From the NCBI GenBank assembly GCA_964425745.1, contig CAYRNW010000016.1:1-61110 (forward strand): a DNA stretch of 61,110 nucleotides, in the 5' to 3' direction. Both the position numbers and the translations under genes were made by a program. Positions 33,735-41,313 of this stretch are shown here, piece after piece; position 1 is the stretch's first letter; the number at the start of each line of letters is the position of its first letter. A model generated the notes under the pieces. That model was not told where the DNA came from. It saw only the letters and a program-made list of their open reading frames with translations, and ran no database searches. The DNA comes from CALCNS01 sp964425745 (GTDB lineage: Bacteria; Bacillota; JAAYKD01).

Positions 33735-35705
33735 TTAAGCCGGTATGTATTTTAAGAACCAATTGGTTAAATGTTGTAAACGTTCAATTCTATGATTTGG
33801 TTGACCTGAGCGAGATAATTCGTGGTTTTCATTGGGGAAGCGAACAAACATGGCTTCTTTTTTCAAGAATTTCAACGCAGTAAAAAACTGTTCGCCTTGT
33901 TCAATGGGGCAACGAAGGTCTTGCTCACTGTGAATCAGCAGAACCGGAGTTTGAACATTTTCAATATACATAATAGGGGAGTGCATGAGGTAATGCTCAT
34001 AATTAATCCATGGTTTACCATCGAATTCAAAATTGCCATTATTGTAGCCAACATCAGAAGTCCCAAACATGGAGAAACGATTGCTGGTGGAGCGAAGCGA
34101 AACAGCTGCTTTAAAACGGTTTGTATGCCCAAGCATCCAGTTGGTCATGTAACCACCATAAGAGCCGCCTGTTACACCTAAGCGGTCTTCGTCCAGCCAA
34201 GACCATTTCTCTAATGCTACATCAATCGCTAACATAAGGTCTCGATAATCTTGACCACCCCAGTCGTGATGGGTCTTATTGTTAAACTCTTGTCCGTAAC
34301 CCAAAGATCCTTGAGGGTTGGTGTAGAGAACCGCATATCCTAAACCACATAAAACTTGCATTTCGTGATTAAAGGTCAATCCATAGGCAACATGAGGGCC
34401 ACCATGAATCTGGAGAATCATCGGATATTTTTTTCCTTCTTGGAATCCGTAAGGCTTTAATAACCAACCTTCAACGGTAGCTCCATTATCTGCTTTAAAA
34501 CTATAGTGTTCTGGTAGCGAGACATGGACTTCGTCATACCAGGCTTGGTTGACAGAAGTCAAACGTTCTTCCGTTTCGCTTTTTAAGTTTCGCACAAACA
34601 AATCACCCATGTTAGAAGGTTCGTTGTAGATGACTGCAACTTGATTCGATTCAAGGTGGAAGCTGGTTCCGTAGACCACTTTGTTGGAAGGGGTTAAGGG
34701 AGTGGGGATTCCGCCTTTCGCATCTACACTGAATAGTCGGCAAACCCCACCGGTTGTGGCAGTGAAGTATAGTTCCTTTTGATCTAAACTCCAAACCGGA
34801 CGAGTTTCGCTGGCTGAGGTCATATCGGACCCTACCGCATTACCGACGGAGAAATCAAAGTCCAAACTCAATAACTGAGGTTGTCCACCGGTAGCGGGAA
34901 TGCAATACAGTTTTGACATGGTTGCCGGTCCGGCTTCATGTTGGTGGCCGAAATATGCGATAAATTGACCATCGGGACTGTAGCTGGGTGAAGAATATTG
35001 CCCTTGCACTGAAGTGATCTGCTCAACCTTGTTGTTGCTGATGTCGATGGTATAAAGATCATTATGTTGTACATAGTCGGCATCCTCATAGCGCTTGGCA
35101 GCGAAGAGAACTTTTGATCCATCTGGAGTCCATGTTGCAGAACCGTGGTCGAATTCACCTTCGGTCAATTGTTTGGTTTCACCGGTTTTGGCATCAACGA
35201 CAAAAAGGTGAGTGTTGCGATCATCATGGAAGCCAGCACCGTTCATCTTATAATGTAACTTCGTAATAACCTTGACATCGCTAACTTCTTCCTTCTTTTC
35301 TGAGAAATCCGAAGGCTTGCATTTGCAACTCGCTAAAAGTTTGCTTCCATCTGGGCTCCAGCCAACCAAGCTCAAAGCTCTGCTGAATTTTGTAAGTTGG
35401 CGAGCTTCACCACCGGATACCGGGAGCAGCCAAATCTGGTTACTACCGGAACGAGCAGAAACAAAAGCAATTGTTTTTCCACAGGGAGACCAGCGTGGAG
35501 TTGAGTTTACTGTGTTTTCACCGGTCAGTAATTTGGGTTCTTGCTTCGGTGTTACAGACCAGATTTGAGTTGTATATTTGGTTTTTTCGGTAGGATGGAC
35601 TTGTTTCTGGACATACAAGATTTGGTGACCTTGAGGAGAGAATTGAGGATCACTAATCCAGCGAACATTCTTCAAATCGCTGATTTCAATGGGTCTTTTT
35701 TGCAT
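33735..35705 (-). CDS. S9 family prolyl oligopeptidase-like peptidase (copy 2)
   Basis: 656 residues. Propeller repeats (STPRWSPCGKTIAFVSARSG, SATWTPDGSKVLFAAKR) are followed by an alpha/beta hydrolase domain with Ser in GVTGGSYGGYMTNW, Asp in SEQDLRCP and His in NENHELSR. A strong AAAGGAGG precedes the ATG. It is paralogous to the gene at 19921-21903 but has diverged in the propeller, which may change peptide size or charge selection. First gene of a three-gene transcript with the PHP gene and pcp. Confidence 0.95.
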   Translation of the reverse strand: MQKRPIEISDLKNVRWISDPQFSPQGHQILYVQKQVHPTEKTKYTTQIWSVTPKQEPKLLTGENTVNSTPRWSPCGKTIAFVSARSGSNQIWLLPVSGGEARQLTKFSRALSLVGWSPDGSKLLASCKCKPSDFSEKKEEVSDVKVITKLHYKMNGAGFHDDRNTHLFVVDAKTGETKQLTEGEFDHGSATWTPDGSKVLFAAKRYEDADYVQHNDLYTIDISNNKVEQITSVQGQYSSPSYSPDGQFIAYFGHQHEAGPATMSKLYCIPATGGQPQLLSLDFDFSVGNAVGSDMTSASETRPVWSLDQKELYFTATTGGVCRLFSVDAKGGIPTPLTPSNKVVYGTSFHLESNQVAVIYNEPSNMGDLFVRNLKSETEERLTSVNQAWYDEVHVSLPEHYSFKADNGATVEGWLLKPYGFQEGKKYPMILQIHGGPHVAYGLTFNHEMQVLCGLGYAVLYTNPQGSLGYGQEFNNKTHHDWGGQDYRDLMLAIDVALEKWSWLDEDRLGVTGGSYGGYMTNWMLGHTNRFKAAVSLRSTSNRFSMFGTSDVGYNNGNFEFDGKPWINYEHYLMHSPIMYIENVQTPVLLIHSEQDLRCPIEQGEQFFTALKFLKKEAMFVRFPNENHELSRSGQPNHRIERLQHLTNWFLKYIPA

Positions 35706-35807
35706 AATACTACCTCCTTTAAGTGCTGTATTATTTCGTTAAACGAAGCGGTTTATCCTTCAAATAGAAGATTAAAGGAATTTTAAGCTGAAAATCGAAA
35801 TCAATGG

Positions 35808-36866
35808 ATGAAAGAGGTGATCACAATCGCTACAGTTATAAGAATTGCTTTAGCCGGTTTTGGAACCGTCGCAAAATCATTTCTGACGTTGTTGGATTTG
35901 GAGAAAGAACACATCTGGAAAGAGTATCAAATCGCTTTTTTGATTGTTGCCGCATCCGACAGCAAAGGTTCAGTCCTCTGTGAGCAAGGCTTGCCGATTA
36001 ACAAACTGATGACCATTAAATGGGATACCGGTTCAGTCGCTCATTATCCAACCTATGGTGTAAAAAATATGTCTGCTTTGGAAATGATCGAAGCGACATC
36101 CGCTAATCTTGTAATAGAAGCATCTCCGGCGAATTTAAATAATGGACAACCGGCTCTTTCTCATATTACTCGTGCCCTACAATTGGGAAAACATGTCGTC
36201 AGTGCCAATAAAGCTCCGCTGGTTTTTGCTTGGGAGGAATTAAGGGCTCTTACAGAAGAACGGCAGAAAAAACTTCGATTTGGAGCTGCGGCCAGTGCCG
36301 GATTACCCGTTTTGCAGTTGGGTGCATTTTTGGGGCAAAATGGGGAAATTTTGGAGTTTTCTACGGTCGTTAATGCCACCAGTCAGTATGTTTTGGATCA
36401 GATGGAGCATGGAAATTCATTTGAAGAGGCAATCCGCAATGCAAAAGCGAAAGGATTTGCTGAAACAGATCCTAGTGTCGATATCGAAGGATGGGACACT
36501 GCAATGAAAACATTGATTTTAGCAAATTCATTTTTGGGAACAGCATTACACCTGAAAGATGTGACCCCAATCGGTATCACCGATCTAACTCAAGAGGAAA
36601 TCGCTACCGCGGTAGCACTGCAAGAGACATGGCGCTTAGTAGGAAGGGTTTTCCAAATGGGTGAAGAATGGAAGGTCACAGTCGGACCACAAAAGTTCTC
36701 ACTCAAACATCCCTTAGCTATGGGTGATTGGCGTGATAAAGTTTTATGGATGAAGACGCGTAATTATGGAGATCAGATTCATATCAGTAAAGGTGGGACT
36801 GGGAAAGGAACTGCAGCTACGATCTTGACCGATATCCTTGAGATTGCAAGAAATAGTCCTTTCTAA
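35808..36866 (+). CDS. hom: Homoserine dehydrogenase (short form, no ACT domain)
   Basis: About 352 residues. It reduces aspartate semialdehyde to homoserine for threonine and methionine. The Rossmann start is RIALAGFGTVAKSFL. Further matches are VVSANKAPLVFAWEEL, AAASAGLPVLQLGAFLGQ, ETDPSVDIEGWDTAMKTLILANS and GKGTAATILTDI. There is no C-terminal ACT domain, so no feedback site. The start is odd: ATG 35808 has no upstream ribosome site, while a near-complete GAAAGAGGTGATC lies inside codons 1-6, 8 bases before an in-frame ATC at 35826. Confidence 0.87.
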   Translation: MKEVITIATVIRIALAGFGTVAKSFLTLLDLEKEHIWKEYQIAFLIVAASDSKGSVLCEQGLPINKLMTIKWDTGSVAHYPTYGVKNMSALEMIEATSANLVIEASPANLNNGQPALSHITRALQLGKHVVSANKAPLVFAWEELRALTEERQKKLRFGAAASAGLPVLQLGAFLGQNGEILEFSTVVNATSQYVLDQMEHGNSFEEAIRNAKAKGFAETDPSVDIEGWDTAMKTLILANSFLGTALHLKDVTPIGITDLTQEEIATAVALQETWRLVGRVFQMGEEWKVTVGPQKFSLKHPLAMGDWRDKVLWMKTRNYGDQIHISKGGTGKGTAATILTDILEIARNSPF

Positions 36867-36893
36867 AAAAATCAGCGAAAGGGGGAGAGTTCA

Positions 36894-38366
36894 ATGAACC
36901 ACAAAAAATATAGAATTTTTTGTACTCTTTTACTGGTTTCTAGCTTGCTGTTTTCGAGCGTTGCTTATGCAGATGTGACCGAGGAAAAGAAAGAAGTCGA
37001 ACCTGCATACGATGGCTTTTTAGTTTCGATTCGAGAAGGATACTGGGAAGATTATCAAAGGCTACCTAGAGTGTTTTCTGTGGCAGCTGCCAAGCATGTA
37101 TCAAATGCCCACCGAATCATGCACTTTTCAGATCTATCTGTTGTTCAAAACTGGTTCCCTGAGGAAGCGATTGCATTTTATGAACCGAATTATAAAGTAA
37201 CGTTATTGGAGGATTCGGAATATCCGATTGCTTGGAACATCACCACATTGAATATGGAAGTCACAAGGAACGAGTGGACCGGTGAAGGGATTCGAGTCGC
37301 GATTATTGACACTGGACTATATCCAAATCAGCCGGATCTTGATTATTCAAAAGTGGAACAGGGATGGAATTATGCACTTGCTAACACCGATACAGCAGAT
37401 ACACATGGTCACGGTACCTTTGTTACCGGTGTTATTGCGGCCATTCCACAAAATGGGCTCGGAACCGATGGCGTAGCTCCGGAGGCGACGATTATCCCCC
37501 TGAAAGTAACCGATAATCAAAACTCAAGCACTGTTGAGCGTATTATTACAGCAATTCAAGATGCTGTAACAAAGTATGAATGTGATGTGATAAACCTCAG
37601 CATGGGCACTACTTCAGATTCGATTTCTTTAAAGCAGGTTGTTGAGTCATTACCGGAGGACGTGGTTTTGGTCGCAGCCGCCGGAAATGACGGTGATACC
37701 ACGTATCAATATCCGGCTGCTCATCAAAGAACAATTGCGGTGGGTTCGGTCAATCAAAGTGAAGTCGTTTCAGCATTTTCTCAAAAGAATGATCAACTCA
37801 CGATCGTTGCACCGGGAGAATCTTTACTGGGGTTAGATAATACCTCCTTGTTTTACCCCAATACTGTATCGGGTTCAGGAACCTCCTATGCGGCTCCTCA
37901 TGTTACTGGTGCCGCCGCTTTAGCTAAACAAGCGAAGCCGACTCTAACCGCGCAAGAATTTCAGGAGGCTCTTATTGAAACAGCGAAAGATTTAGGGGAG
38001 GTTGGATATGACACTTCCTATGGGTATGGATTGATCCAGATCGATGCTCTTATGGACCGAATTACGACTTTTAGGATGACCTCTATTCTGATTTCAGAAT
38101 CGGAGCAAAGCAAAACCTGGCAGCTGGATTTGTATCAAATGCCGATTGGAGAAACCGTTGAAGTACTAATTAGCGGATACCAAGTATCGGGACGAATGGA
38201 AAGCCTGCTTTTCAAAACCGCGATTCCAGACGAATTTCGTCGTTGTCAATTGCTCGTTGAGATTCCATTTTCTGAAGAAACAGATCGAATCAAAGTTTTC
38301 TTTTTGACCTCCTTAAGCCAATGTCAACCGCGATGGCCGAATGAAGTCTTGTATGAAAGCCCATAA
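36894..38366 (+). CDS. Secreted S8 family subtilisin-like serine protease
   Basis: 490 residues with a Sec signal peptide (1-26, ending SVAYA). A propeptide-like region (about 27-115) precedes the catalytic domain with Asp139 (VAIIDTGLYP), His173 (HGHGTFVTGV), oxyanion Asn265 (AAAGNDGD) and Ser331 (SGSGTSYAAPHVTG). A C-terminal beta domain of about 110 residues (380-490) follows. It is probably exported and digests proteins outside the cell, feeding the intracellular peptidases encoded nearby. It starts 27 bases after hom. Confidence 0.95.
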   Translation: MNHKKYRIFCTLLLVSSLLFSSVAYADVTEEKKEVEPAYDGFLVSIREGYWEDYQRLPRVFSVAAAKHVSNAHRIMHFSDLSVVQNWFPEEAIAFYEPNYKVTLLEDSEYPIAWNITTLNMEVTRNEWTGEGIRVAIIDTGLYPNQPDLDYSKVEQGWNYALANTDTADTHGHGTFVTGVIAAIPQNGLGTDGVAPEATIIPLKVTDNQNSSTVERIITAIQDAVTKYECDVINLSMGTTSDSISLKQVVESLPEDVVLVAAAGNDGDTTYQYPAAHQRTIAVGSVNQSEVVSAFSQKNDQLTIVAPGESLLGLDNTSLFYPNTVSGSGTSYAAPHVTGAAALAKQAKPTLTAQEFQEALIETAKDLGEVGYDTSYGYGLIQIDALMDRITTFRMTSILISESEQSKTWQLDLYQMPIGETVEVLISGYQVSGRMESLLFKTAIPDEFRRCQLLVEIPFSEETDRIKVFFLTSLSQCQPRWPNEVLYESP

Positions 38367-38404
38367 AAAAAGCAAGAACTTTTCGACAAGTTCTTGCTTT
38401 TTTT
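38365..38404. terminator. Bidirectional terminator after the S8 protease gene
   Basis: 17-bp perfect arms (AAAAAAAGCAAGAACTT and complement) around TTCGAC. A and T tracts serve the S8 gene and the convergent FMN-binding gene. Confidence 0.95.
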
Positions 38405-38412
38405 GAGGTTAT

Positions 38413-39738
38413 TTATTTCAGAACTGATTCGTGAAGGAAGGTGACAGCGTCTTTCACAGCCTGAGCAATCCCTTCACTGGAGAAACTGGCACCGGCAACC
38501 GCTTGTATTTCACTGCCCATTGCAAAGGTGTTATCGATACCCTTACCTACGAATTGTTCGGAGAAAACCGCATCGGAGGTGACTTTCTTCATCATGCTTG
38601 GTGTGTCGTTGTGATCAAGAACGCGAATTCCGGTAATAACACCATCGTTGTCAAACGCGACATACACTTGAAGGGGTCCTTCGTATCCGGCTCCCTTTCC
38701 AATGACGAGATAACCGGCTGTTGCTCCTTCGTTCAAACCAAGGAAATAGGTGTGTTCTTCTGTTTCAATTGTTTCAAAGCTAGTTGCTTCGGAAAGGAGT
38801 TGTAAAATGTTGGGGTCTACCAACAGGCTTTGCATTTGTGAAGCAGCATCTTTAATGGCGTCTGTGATACCTGCACTTGTACCGCTCGCTCCACTGACTG
38901 CTTGGATATCGGTTCCAATGCTTAAAGCATTGTCGGGTGTTTTGCCAATAAATTGTTTGCTGAAGTCTGTGTTTTCAAAAACAGTTGTAGCTATTGTTTT
39001 TGTTTCGCTATGATTGCTAATTTGGTAGTTGAGAATTTCACCACTGAGATTGAATGCGACCATCGCCTCAATTTTACCATTATATCCGGTTCCATTCCCA
39101 GTGAAGATGTATCCAACGGCTACACCTTCTTTTTCACCCAGATAATAGGAAACGCCATTGCTTTCAGTGGGGATGTAAGAGTCCGCTTCGGGCAAAAGTG
39201 AGGCGAAATCTGTCCCCGATGTCTGCATCGCTAAGAAATCAGCAGCATTCTTGATTGCTTGAGTGACACCATCACTCGACATTGAAGCTCCACTGACCCC
39301 TTGAATATCTTGGCCCAGTGTCAATGGGTCTTGAATGCTTTTACCCAAGAATTGAGCTACAAAATCAGCACTTTGGGTAACTTTGGTACCGATACCGGGG
39401 GTTTCACCATTGCTACCAATTTGAACATTGGTGATACGGTTGTCGGCGTCAAAGCCAACTAATACTTCTAAGGCACCGCCATAACCGCTACCCTTGCCGG
39501 TCACAACATACCCAGCAGTGTCATCACCAATGAACCCTTGATAATAAATGACACCCTCAGCGTCTACGGGGCTAAAGCGCTCTGCAGAAGGGAGCAATGT
39601 TCCAAGAGCAGCCTTTAATTCTTCGGCCTTGCGTGCCTCAACAACTTTCGAAGTAACACCAACGACAGCCGAGATGGATCCTCCCGAGATGGCTGCAATT
39701 AAAGCAAGAATCGCTGCATAACGTAGCATTTCTTTCAT
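38413..39738 (-). CDS. Membrane-anchored protein with three tandem FMN-binding domains
   Basis: 441 residues. An N-terminal hydrophobic anchor (about 7-28) is followed by three FMN_bind (RnfG/NqrC-like) repeats. Each has a GYGG/GYNG/GYEG strand, a TP or TK loop and a flavinylation-type motif: SGASMS (Ser154), SGASGT (Thr287) and AGASFS (Ser420). These acceptor positions are exactly 133 residues apart. In related proteins the last Ser/Thr carries FMN added by ApbE. It therefore may hold up to three covalent flavins outside the membrane as an electron carrier. No rnf, nqr or apbE gene is in the window. Confidence 0.88.
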   Translation of the reverse strand: MKEMLRYAAILALIAAISGGSISAVVGVTSKVVEARKAEELKAALGTLLPSAERFSPVDAEGVIYYQGFIGDDTAGYVVTGKGSGYGGALEVLVGFDADNRITNVQIGSNGETPGIGTKVTQSADFVAQFLGKSIQDPLTLGQDIQGVSGASMSSDGVTQAIKNAADFLAMQTSGTDFASLLPEADSYIPTESNGVSYYLGEKEGVAVGYIFTGNGTGYNGKIEAMVAFNLSGEILNYQISNHSETKTIATTVFENTDFSKQFIGKTPDNALSIGTDIQAVSGASGTSAGITDAIKDAASQMQSLLVDPNILQLLSEATSFETIETEEHTYFLGLNEGATAGYLVIGKGAGYEGPLQVYVAFDNDGVITGIRVLDHNDTPSMMKKVTSDAVFSEQFVGKGIDNTFAMGSEIQAVAGASFSSEGIAQAVKDAVTFLHESVLK

Positions 39739-39759
39739 AACTAAACACTCCTTGTTTCC

Positions 39760-39776
39760 GGTTCGGAAACCGAACC
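39760..39776. promoter_or_regulatory. Dyad GGTTCGG-AAA-CCGAACC in the FMN-protein leader
   Basis: A perfect 7-bp inverted repeat, 21-37 bases upstream of the start and downstream of the promoter. It is compatible with an operator. Its CCGAAC core is the same as in the pur/DUF2089 intergenic region. Confidence 0.5.
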
Positions 39777-39796
39777 TTCATCCTTTTATGAAGCTT

Positions 39797-39825
39797 ATTA
39801 TATAGAATTCACACAAGAAATTCAA
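39797..39825 (-). promoter_or_regulatory. Promoter of the triple-FMN protein gene
   Basis: On the minus strand TTGAAT (39825-39820) and TATAAT (39802-39797) are 17 bases apart. Predicted start is near 39790. Confidence 0.8.
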
Positions 39826-39881
39826 GTACCGTTTGATCGATGAATGAAAATGATTCTATTTCCTCATATTATGAAGAGAAA

Positions 39882-39926
39882 TGACACGAATCAGCTCGCT
39901 ACACGATGTCTGATTGTGTCAATTTT
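39882..39926 (+). promoter_or_regulatory. Hairpin upstream of pyrF, possible attenuator
   Basis: TGACACgAATCAG (39882-39894) pairs with CTGATTGTGTCA (39910-39921) with one bulged G. It is followed by ATTTTTA and lies about 70 bases before pyrF. I see no PyrR-binding consensus, so control by attenuation is only a guess; it could also be a terminator for an upstream transcript. Confidence 0.4.
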
Positions 39927-39990
39927 TATGATTCAAGAAGGAACCTCTTCTAAAAAGGCAGAATTACTCCTCTAATGAACAGCAAAGGAA

Positions 39991-40728
39991 GTGGAGCGCT
40001 TGGACATCATTCCGGTAGAAAATAGGCTTATTGTTCCTATGGACGTTCCCAGTTTGGCAAAAGCAGAGCAATTGTTTGACCAAATTGGGCATAAGGTTTG
40101 TTTTTTCAAAATCGGCTATGAATTATACTATGCATCCGGAAGACAAGGAATCGATTTGGCAAAAAGCAAAGGTGCAAGGCTATTTCTGGATTTAAAATTA
40201 CATGATATTCCGAACACGGTTTCGAAAGCAGTAGAGCAACTTGTAAACTATGGTATCGACATGCTAACTCTGCACATCAGTGGAGGAGGCCCAATGTTGG
40301 AAGCTGCTCGTGAGGCAGCCGAGCGCAGAGCTTCAGCTTTAGGGATTCGGCGACCTCTCCTTTTAGGAGTGACTGTTCTGACAAGTATAAATGAGACCGA
40401 CTTGCAAACCGATGGTATTCAAGTGGGACTGGAAGAATTGGTCATTCGAAGAGCCCTCTTTGCTCAAACCCATGGTGTGGATGGTGTAATCTGTTCACCC
40501 AAAGAGGCTGCTTCAATCAAGAAGATGTCCGGCGGGGGGCTTATCACGGTAACACCCGGCATACGCATGACTGCTGAGCATGGAGATCAAAAGCGGGTGA
40601 CAACACCCATGGAAGCCATGCTTGGAGGCAGCGATTATATTGTGGTTGGCAGACCGATTTATGATGCTGCAAACCCATCTCAGGCCTTTGATGATATTAT
40701 AGCCAATATGAAAGAGGGACTAGCATGA
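39991..40728 (+). CDS. pyrF: Orotidine-5'-phosphate decarboxylase
   Basis: 245 residues from GTG 39991, or 242 from TTG 40000. The TTG has better spacing to AAAGGAAG and gives MDIIPVENRLIVPMDVP. It decarboxylates OMP to UMP. The catalytic DxKxxD is in LFLDLKLHDIPNTV, with GVTVLTSIN and VTPGIRMTAEHGDQKR near the phosphate-binding end. It overlaps pyrE by 4 bases. The other pyr genes are not in the window. Confidence 0.97.
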   Translation: MERLDIIPVENRLIVPMDVPSLAKAEQLFDQIGHKVCFFKIGYELYYASGRQGIDLAKSKGARLFLDLKLHDIPNTVSKAVEQLVNYGIDMLTLHISGGGPMLEAAREAAERRASALGIRRPLLLGVTVLTSINETDLQTDGIQVGLEELVIRRALFAQTHGVDGVICSPKEAASIKKMSGGGLITVTPGIRMTAEHGDQKRVTTPMEAMLGGSDYIVVGRPIYDAANPSQAFDDIIANMKEGLA

Positions 40729-41291
40729 ACAATCAAGAGATTCTAACTTTGTTAACAGAACTTCATGTCTTACGCGAAGGACATTTTTTGTTGACTTCCG
40801 GTCGTCACAGTGACCGATTTCTGCTTTGTAGTCAATTGACCATGCATCCTGATGCTACTGAAAAGCTCATTAAAGAACTTGCTATAAAAATCAGAGACTT
40901 AAAACCGACGGTGGTGATTGGTCCTGCAATGGGAGGGGTGATTTTGGCTTACGAATTAGCAAGAGCTTTGGGATGTAGAGCAATGTTTGCTGAAAAAGAC
41001 GGAGACAAAATGGCGATGAAGCGTGGGTTTGTTCTCACCGAAGAAGATCGAGTTGTGATTATCGAAGACGCGGTCAGTACCGGCGGTTCGATTCGCAAAG
41101 TTGTTGAGGTGGTGGAGCAAAGCCCAGCTACACTGGTAGGAGTTGCAGCTCTTTTTGATCGTACTGCCGGTCAAGTGCAATTTAATGAAGTTCCATTTGT
41201 TTCGCTCATGGAAATCGAAATCAGTAGCTATGATCCAGAGCATTGCCCTTTGTGTTTAGCAAACCAACCCTTAATCAAACCAAAAAGTTAG
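40725..41291 (+). CDS. pyrE: Orotate phosphoribosyltransferase
   Basis: 188 residues. It makes OMP from orotate and PRPP. The PRPP loop is RVVIIEDAVSTGGSIRKVVE, and VVIGPAMGGVILAYELAR is the hydrophobic strand-loop near the N-terminus. The C-terminal HCPLCLANQPLIKP resembles the CPLC ending found in many bacterial PyrE proteins of this type. Translationally coupled to pyrF (ATGA overlap). The next gene, an M20 amidohydrolase, follows after 22 bases and may share the transcript. Confidence 0.96.
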   Translation: MNNQEILTLLTELHVLREGHFLLTSGRHSDRFLLCSQLTMHPDATEKLIKELAIKIRDLKPTVVIGPAMGGVILAYELARALGCRAMFAEKDGDKMAMKRGFVLTEEDRVVIIEDAVSTGGSIRKVVEVVEQSPATLVGVAALFDRTAGQVQFNEVPFVSLMEIEISSYDPEHCPLCLANQPLIKPKS

Positions 41292-41313
41292 AAAACGAAC
41301 GGAGGAACTCGGT

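Noticed and set aside
35706..35807. T-box leader before hom
   Set aside because: The region is about 100 bases, lacks the T-box sequence and has no terminator ahead of the coding region.
39826..39990. PyrR-regulated attenuator before pyrF
   Set aside because: No PyrR-binding loop consensus and no antiterminator set. Only a plain hairpin remains, listed separately with low confidence.
40956..41243. Antisense frames of 80-140 codons inside pyrE, deoC, purM and other genes
   Set aside because: They lie wholly within strongly recognised genes, lack ribosome sites and encode no recognisable domain.
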